Position numbers and translations under genes: made by a program
The notes under the pieces: generated by a model
Databases searched by the model: none
The model's input: only the letters and a program-made list of their open reading frames with translations
What the model was told of the DNA's origin: nothing
Shown: positions 7,720 through 11,576 of the stretch, piece by piece
Layout of the letters: each line of letters starts with the position of its first letter
Numbering within the stretch: position 1 is the stretch's first letter
Assembly (NCBI GenBank): GCA_003557765.1
Contig: PWNO01000062.1
Location: forward strand, 1 to 11,576
Direction: 5' to 3'
Length of the DNA: 11,576 nt
Source: Bacteroidales bacterium
GTDB taxonomy: Bacteria; Bacteroidota; Bacteroidia; Bacteroidales; UBA7960

Positions 7720-10365
7720 ATGGCCATGAAGCTCACTTGCACGACATTGTTATTTTGTTTGACTTTATCGGCAGTATTCGCGCAAGCCCCTGATTTTGAA
7801 ACATGGAGGCGGGAGAGGGAACGCAATATGCAGGAGCTTGCAGCTAAACGTGATAGCATATTGAAGCAATACGCAGCGAACTTTCAGGACTATGTGGAAC
7901 AACGCAACCGGGCCTATGCGGAATACCTGCGCGAGGAATGGGAGGCCTTCAATTTGTTTCGCAGCGAAGAACCCTATGAAGCTGTAAAACCTGAAGAAGT
8001 GCCTGATTTTGACAGGGACCTTGATGCCGAACCGGAACTCCTGGGGCGAAACGTGGAGTGGCGTTCCCCCCGGCTGCGTCCACGGGAGCTTCCCGTTGAA
8101 CCGGTTACGATATCCGTTGCGCTCGTGGTGAGCGAATTCGCCGATGTTATTGTTGATTTTTACGACAGGAAATGGGCTGTCTCCGTGGATGCCTCCTTCT
8201 CTAATCTCACCAACCAGGGCATTTCAGAAGAAGATGTGGCCAGCTGGCTGGAAACGGCAACTCAGAGCAACTATGTTCCTTCCCTGACAAGCATTCTTGA
8301 CATTGCAGGGGATACAAACATGAACGACTGGGCTCTTTACAAGCTGACCAAAGCGTTTAGCCGCACAATAACAGGAGGAAATGACCAGGACCTGACCAGG
8401 CTGTATACCTGGTTCTTGCTGCAGCAGGCAGGCTATGACATTCGTCTCGGCCGGCAACAGGAGCAGCTTGTGATGCTCATGCCTTTCACCGACCGGGTGT
8501 ATGAAATACCCCTTACAAACATTGACAACCGCGTATTTGGCCTTCTGGGAGGAACACACGATGAACCACTCTATGCATATCGCCAACCGATGGAAAACGC
8601 AGTTCGCTTGTTTCATCTGGGCTTTGCAAGCAAACCCGCTTTTTCAGAAGAAGGCAAAAAAGTTAGGCTATCCTTCGAAAGAGACCATCATCAGGTTACG
8701 GTAGAGCTTGAATATGACCCCGTGCTGGTAGCCATGCTCAAGGACCAGCCCCAGTCAGATGCATGGGTATACTTTGATTCGAACGCATCCGTCTTGCTCC
8801 GCAATGCCGCCGACCATCATCTGGTCCCAATAATCGATGAAAAGGAAAACATTGACCGGGTAGCCTTCCTTTTGAAGATGGTGCAGGGTGCTTTTGAATA
8901 TGAAACTGACCAGTCGCAGTTCGGAATGCAGAAATTCATGTTTCCCGATGAGGTCATCCATTATGCCGCATCTGACTGCGACGACAGGGCGGTGTTGTTT
9001 GCCTGGCTGGTGCGTAACTACACCAGCAATCAGGTTGCCGCCGTGCAATACGACGACCATATGGCAACAGCCGTGCATTTTTCCGGAGATCAGCCCGCAG
9101 GAGATTATTTTACCCTGGAAGGCCATGACTTCGTGATCGCTGACCCTACTTTTGTAAATGCTCCTATTGGCCGGACCATGCCCCAGTATAAGGATGTAAT
9201 TCCGTTAGTCTGGCGTGTTCAACCTGACACCCACCTTTATGAGCAAGAGCTTGCCTTGTGGGAAGAGCTGTTTGAATATGGAGGCAGAAGAGGAAATAAC
9301 AGCAGCGGCCTGGCCTTCGACGATGATGGGAACACCTATGTAACCGGCTATTTTATAGAATATTTTGGTGACGGGAGCATGCAGGTTCAAGGGAATGATG
9401 ATATCCGGACGGCATTTGTTGCCTCTTTTGATGACAGTAAGGACCTCAGGTGGGTTCAGGCCTTGGAGTCAGATCACAATGCCACCGGGTTTGCGCTTAC
9501 CCTGGATCAGCATGGCCACGTTGTGGTGGCTGGAAGCTACAGCGGTAAAATCCGGACGGAAAACCAGCAGGCCGGCACAGGAGAGGAAAACACGGACCTT
9601 TTCGTGGCTTCTTTCGATCAGGATGGGACATCGCGCTGGATTTCACACGCAAACCTTGACGTTGGCCACCAAAGCGATGAAATGGCATTTGCTTGCTATT
9701 TTGACCTGAACGGGAAGCTTCACAGGATAAACTATTTTAATGATCCCCGCCAGCAGGATGTAGGTCTGCACCACCATGTGGAGGATCAGATAATATTGAA
9801 AGGCAGATTTGGAAGCTCAAGCGGTTTATCATTGCACGAGGCACCTGAGCTGGCCTCGCTCTACAGGACCGACTATCCTGACATTTTATTGGAGACCAAT
9901 CGCGACTTGATTGACAACGATGTAGATCCGGCCATAGCCGGATTGTTCGCTGCCATCAGACTGATCAAACCCGACGGGGCTGCGTTCCCGGGTTCGGCAG
10001 CCCAGGAAGCCATTAAAAGGGAAAACCCTGACTTTGAGCGACGATTTCCCAACACATTCGAACAAATTGGCCGCATCAACTTCATGCAAAACAACTCGGG
10101 TCTCATAGAAATACGAACAGAGGGAGGAAGGGATGTGCGGTTTGACAAGTTGCGCATCCGGGATGAATCTGTTATAAGAACGGTTTCTCTTGCCAACAAT
10201 AACGAACAAATTGAGGTTGTATCGCGCATCAGTGTGGGTCAGGCATTCATATGGTATTCACTGAACTTCGTGCGGCTGTATCATGACACGGGTGACTTGC
10301 TTTTTGATTACGGCAGGAATAATTCCAGGCAGCGCATGAACCTCCGCGAAGACATACTAAACTGA
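7720..10365 (+). CDS. Exported transglutaminase-like protein with SBBP-like repeats
   Basis: An 881-aa exported protein. The start at 7720 (or 7726, two codons on) gives the signal MKLTCTTLLFCLTLSAVFAQ; a frame open from 7669 adds 17 residues and is unlikely. Residues about 25-85 are a charged helix, probably coiled coil. Residues about 125-385 are an unassigned alpha+beta region. Residues about 390-490 are a transglutaminase-like core. C420 lies in SDCDDRAVLFAWLVR, H447 in DDHMATAVHF and D475 in FVIADPTF, the Cys-His-Asp order of the papain-like superfamily, so activity is plausible (protease, peptide or amide chemistry; substrate unknown). Residues about 526-582 and 585-645 are two SBBP-like repeats (GLAFDDDGNTYVTGYF; GFALTLDQHGHVVVAGSY; both with FVASFD). 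A third, degenerate one lies at about 650-674. Two and a half blades are too few for a full propeller. The C-terminal ~200 residues are unassigned and lack an obvious T9SS sorting domain. It is transcribed divergently from the LPP20/PEGA block. Confidence 0.88.
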   Translation: MAMKLTCTTLLFCLTLSAVFAQAPDFETWRRERERNMQELAAKRDSILKQYAANFQDYVEQRNRAYAEYLREEWEAFNLFRSEEPYEAVKPEEVPDFDRDLDAEPELLGRNVEWRSPRLRPRELPVEPVTISVALVVSEFADVIVDFYDRKWAVSVDASFSNLTNQGISEEDVASWLETATQSNYVPSLTSILDIAGDTNMNDWALYKLTKAFSRTITGGNDQDLTRLYTWFLLQQAGYDIRLGRQQEQLVMLMPFTDRVYEIPLTNIDNRVFGLLGGTHDEPLYAYRQPMENAVRLFHLGFASKPAFSEEGKKVRLSFERDHHQVTVELEYDPVLVAMLKDQPQSDAWVYFDSNASVLLRNAADHHLVPIIDEKENIDRVAFLLKMVQGAFEYETDQSQFGMQKFMFPDEVIHYAASDCDDRAVLFAWLVRNYTSNQVAAVQYDDHMATAVHFSGDQPAGDYFTLEGHDFVIADPTFVNAPIGRTMPQYKDVIPLVWRVQPDTHLYEQELALWEELFEYGGRRGNNSSGLAFDDDGNTYVTGYFIEYFGDGSMQVQGNDDIRTAFVASFDDSKDLRWVQALESDHNATGFALTLDQHGHVVVAGSYSGKIRTENQQAGTGEENTDLFVASFDQDGTSRWISHANLDVGHQSDEMAFACYFDLNGKLHRINYFNDPRQQDVGLHHHVEDQIILKGRFGSSSGLSLHEAPELASLYRTDYPDILLETNRDLIDNDVDPAIAGLFAAIRLIKPDGAAFPGSAAQEAIKRENPDFERRFPNTFEQIGRINFMQNNSGLIEIRTEGGRDVRFDKLRIRDESVIRTVSLANNNEQIEVVSRISVGQAFIWYSLNFVRLYHDTGDLLFDYGRNNSRQRMNLREDILN

Positions 10366-10395
10366 AGCCCCGTCTGACCGAAATAGGCAAGGATA

Positions 10396-10519
10396 TCACT
10401 TCACCAAATCATCTATAAACTTCGGTTCCCTGGAGAGATCCTCGTTTTAGAGTTTGATCCAGGTCATTACCCCCTGCACGGCGGGCACCAGCAAGACCTT
10501 TGGGCTAATACCCCTGCAC
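10396..10519 (-). pseudogene. Possible short C-terminal coding remnant
   Basis: One minus-strand frame reads KVLLVPAVQGVMTWIKL, then a TAA, then NEDLSREPKFIDDLVK and a TGA at 10396-10398. The composition is protein-like and consistent across the stop, suggesting the broken end of a gene. I do not recognise the family. It lies directly downstream of the IS21 remnant on the same strand but does not look like IstB. It could be chance. Confidence 0.25.
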
Positions 10520-10998
10520 TTATGAGTTTGATCGCTTGGGTATAATCATGAACGCTGATCGTTCAAGGGTTTTCATTTCAATGCCATTGACTGTCTCTGG
10601 CAGCCGTTGTTCGTTCTGCAAAGCCATCTGACGGGTCATGCCTTGTCTGTCTGTTGCCTTGTAAATGCCACTTTTCTTGCATAGGCTTATAACTTGATAG
10701 AGAATCAGATTGCCGTGAGTTTGCAAGGTCTTTTTGATCAGCTGTAACTGATAACGCACATATTGGGGATTGTTTTTTTCCAATACCCTTTTACCCTTTG
10801 AAACTTGATAATGGACCCGTTGCTTTTGTTGTAAATCAAAAATGGTAATCTGCCCATCAGTTACCTAGACCATCACCTGGCGGGTGCGAGGGCCTTTATA
10901 TGTATCCTGAGGGAGCTGATAAAGTTGCCGCGATATACCACAGTGTTATCCTTTCTCACGTTATATGACTGCAATGGTTGCAACCCTTTTGAAACCCA
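10500..10998 (-). pseudogene. istA: Decayed IS21-family IstA transposase, C-terminal remnant
   Basis: Read on the minus strand from about 10998, the remnant begins LQPLQSYNVRKDNTVVYRGNF. A one-base loss at about 10918-10923 then shifts the frame, and it continues YQLPQDTYKGPRTRQVMV. It hits a TAG (10865-10867) and continues VTDGQITIFDLQQKQRVHYQVSKGKRVLEKNNPQYVRYQ as an outline, then QLQLIKKTLQTHGNLILYQV and SGIYKATDRQ. A second shift near 10560 restores SVHDYTQAIKLISAG. The order DNTV-x-Y-x-GN-(F/R)-Y-x-LP, GP-x-T, then an H-rich strand, then an R-Q-QLIKKT helix is the C-terminal part of IstA from IS21-family elements. The catalytic DDE domain is absent, so only the C-terminal third remains and it cannot be functional. 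No IstB is seen downstream and no terminal repeat was found. The frame with an ATG at 10783 is only the longest surviving open piece. Confidence 0.8.
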
Positions 10999-11084
10999 AA
11001 CTCGTTTACATCACCATCGAAGATGAAAACGGCAACATCATCGAACGCATGCCGATGACAGCAGATGACGACGACTGGATGTGA
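10965..11084 (+). CDS. Small acidic ORF, possible C-terminal fragment
   Basis: A 39-codon plus-strand frame from ATG 10965 to TGA 11084. The first dozen codons are antisense to the 5' edge of the IS21 remnant. The rest (LVYITIEDENGNIIERMPMT, then ADDDDWM) looks protein-like, with an amphipathic strand and an acidic Trp-ending tail. It may be the surviving C-terminus of a gene cut by the IS21 insertion, or a genuine small protein. No family is recognised, and no start signal distinguishes the two. Confidence 0.3.
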   Translation: MTAMVATLLKPKLVYITIEDENGNIIERMPMTADDDDWM

Positions 11085-11350
11085 GCTGGAGGGCTCAGGA
11101 AAAAACATGCCCAAGGGGACTTGACCATTACCTACAGACCAAGATTAAATGCACTCAAGACTTACTTTCATGTGTAGGGTTTGATCGAAGTAAGCAGCTT
11201 AAAAATGCAAAAATTTTTGTGTAGTGCGAGGGTTTTGTATATTTACTGGCATAAAACCTTTTTTTGTAGGTTTCCTTATACACATTATAGATTTATTGAA
11301 CCTTGCCTTATCCAACTATAAATTTCATAAAGCACATACTGCGGAATTAA
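11085..11350. other. AT-rich non-coding stretch before the IS3 element
   Basis: No convincing gene is seen. The stretch becomes clearly more AT-rich than the genes to the left. It contains a promoter-like pair at 11216-11245 and a weak hairpin at 11254-11273 (AAACCT, 8-base loop, AGGTTT). A 47-codon GTG-initiated frame (11081-11224) overlaps the preceding small ORF and is probably chance. Confidence 0.5.
11216..11245 (+). promoter_or_regulatory. Bacteroidota-type promoter without a clear gene
   Basis: TTTG at 11216-11219 is followed after 18 bases by TATATTTA at 11238-11245, matching the TTTG / TAnnTTTG consensus except for the last base. Spacing is in the normal range. No gene starts before the IS3 element at about 11351, so the promoter may have lost its gene to the insertion, or may belong to a dispersed repeat. 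Confidence 0.4.
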
Positions 11351-11576
11351 TGTAATGACCCCCTAAATCATCGGACTAGGTTATAGAGCAAAAACTGTAA
11401 CTTTATGATGATGAAAAGAACATTCACAAAAGAAGAAAAGCTTCGGATTATCAAAGAAGCATCTGAGCAAGGTGTAAAGCCAACTCTTGAGAAACATGGT
11501 GTTTATCCCGCTTCGTATTATTCCTGGAAGAGAAAATATGAGCAGATGGGCGAAGAGGGTTTCCATCACGGGATGA
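11351..11576 (+). mobile_element. IS3-family insertion sequence, left end, truncated by window
   Basis: The element is identified by its OrfA. The left end is placed at TGTAATGACCCCC (11351-11363), a C-rich terminus starting TGTA that suits IS3-family left ends and lies 54 bases before the OrfA start. The right end, OrfB and any target duplication are outside the window, so the exact boundary is provisional. Confidence 0.6.
11405..11576 (+). CDS. IS3-family transposase OrfA (helix-turn-helix), partial
   Basis: The frame starts at a run of three ATG codons (11405, 11408, 11411) and stays open to the window end, giving 57 codons. The visible protein begins M-M-M-KRTFTKEEKLRIIKEA, then SEQGVKPTLEKHGVYPASYY, then SWKRKYEQMGEEGF. 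This is the N-terminal helix-turn-helix of IS3-family OrfA: K-R-x-F-(T/S)-x-E-x-K, then a second helix of the type L-(E/C)-x-(H/Y)-G-(V/I), then (Y/L)-x-x-W-(K/R)-x-(K/R)-Y. The recognition helix at about residues 28-45 binds the IS ends. In this family OrfA is fused to the DDE OrfB by a -1 frameshift; that part lies beyond the window. There is no visible damage so far, so the copy may be intact. Confidence 0.85.
   Translation, partial: MMMKRTFTKEEKLRIIKEASEQGVKPTLEKHGVYPASYYSWKRKYEQMGEEGFHHGM

Noticed and set aside
8224..8616. 130-codon minus-strand frame inside the transglutaminase gene
   Set aside because: Antisense shadow with no domain; the plus-strand frame has a signal peptide and conserved motifs.
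7720..10365. T9SS C-terminal sorting domain on the transglutaminase-like protein
   Set aside because: The last 80 residues lack the glycine-rich, lysine-ended pattern expected of T9SS sorting domains.
11081..11224. 47-codon GTG-initiated frame after the small acidic ORF
   Set aside because: No recognisable family, weak start, overlaps a promoter-like element; kept only as a remark in the findings.
1..11576. CRISPR array, tRNA, rRNA or phage structural genes
   Set aside because: No regularly spaced repeats, no cloverleaf-like sequence and no phage protein motifs were seen.

Overview
The window looks like chromosomal DNA from a member of the Bacteroidota. The evidence is the families present: a FISUMP-domain lipoprotein with an N-terminal C-x-K-x-DRDNP-type motif, PEGA repeats, LPP20-type envelope proteins and SBBP-like repeats joined to a transglutaminase-like domain. 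It is supported by the lack of Shine-Dalgarno sequences before the starts and by promoter-like elements of the TTTG / TAnnTTTG type. No species can be named.

Layout. Positions 1-265 are non-coding as far as I can see. Positions 266-7469 hold five genes, all on the minus strand and so transcribed right to left. They are a 613-aa LPP20-like exported protein (5628-7469), a small LPP20-type putative lipoprotein (4917-5504), a third exported protein with an LPP20-like block (3818-4879), a five-repeat PEGA protein with two C-terminal membrane segments (1705-3720), and a FISUMP lipoprotein with two Fn3-like domains (266-1558). The gaps are 37 to 146 bases, compatible with one operon. A roughly 250-base divergent intergenic region separates this block from a plus-strand gene (7720-10365). 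That gene encodes an 881-aa exported protein with a helical N-terminus, a transglutaminase-like domain with an apparently intact Cys-His-Asp triad, and two to three SBBP-like repeats.

The right end, 10366-11576, is a scar of mobile DNA. It holds a decayed minus-strand C-terminal remnant of an IS21-family IstA transposase with two frameshifts and an in-frame stop. It also holds a possible short coding remnant on each side, a promoter-like sequence with no gene of its own, and the left end of an IS3-family element whose OrfA runs off the window.

How the genes may work together. All six intact genes carry a secretion or lipoprotein signal, so the products should lie in the periplasm, outer membrane or surface. 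The shared presence of LPP20, PEGA, FISUMP and transglutaminase-like modules suggests an envelope-associated system, but no catalytic substrate or partner can be read from the sequence. This joint role is inference. The main candidate for an undescribed system is the cluster of three LPP20-type proteins with a PEGA protein, divergent from a transglutaminase/SBBP fusion.
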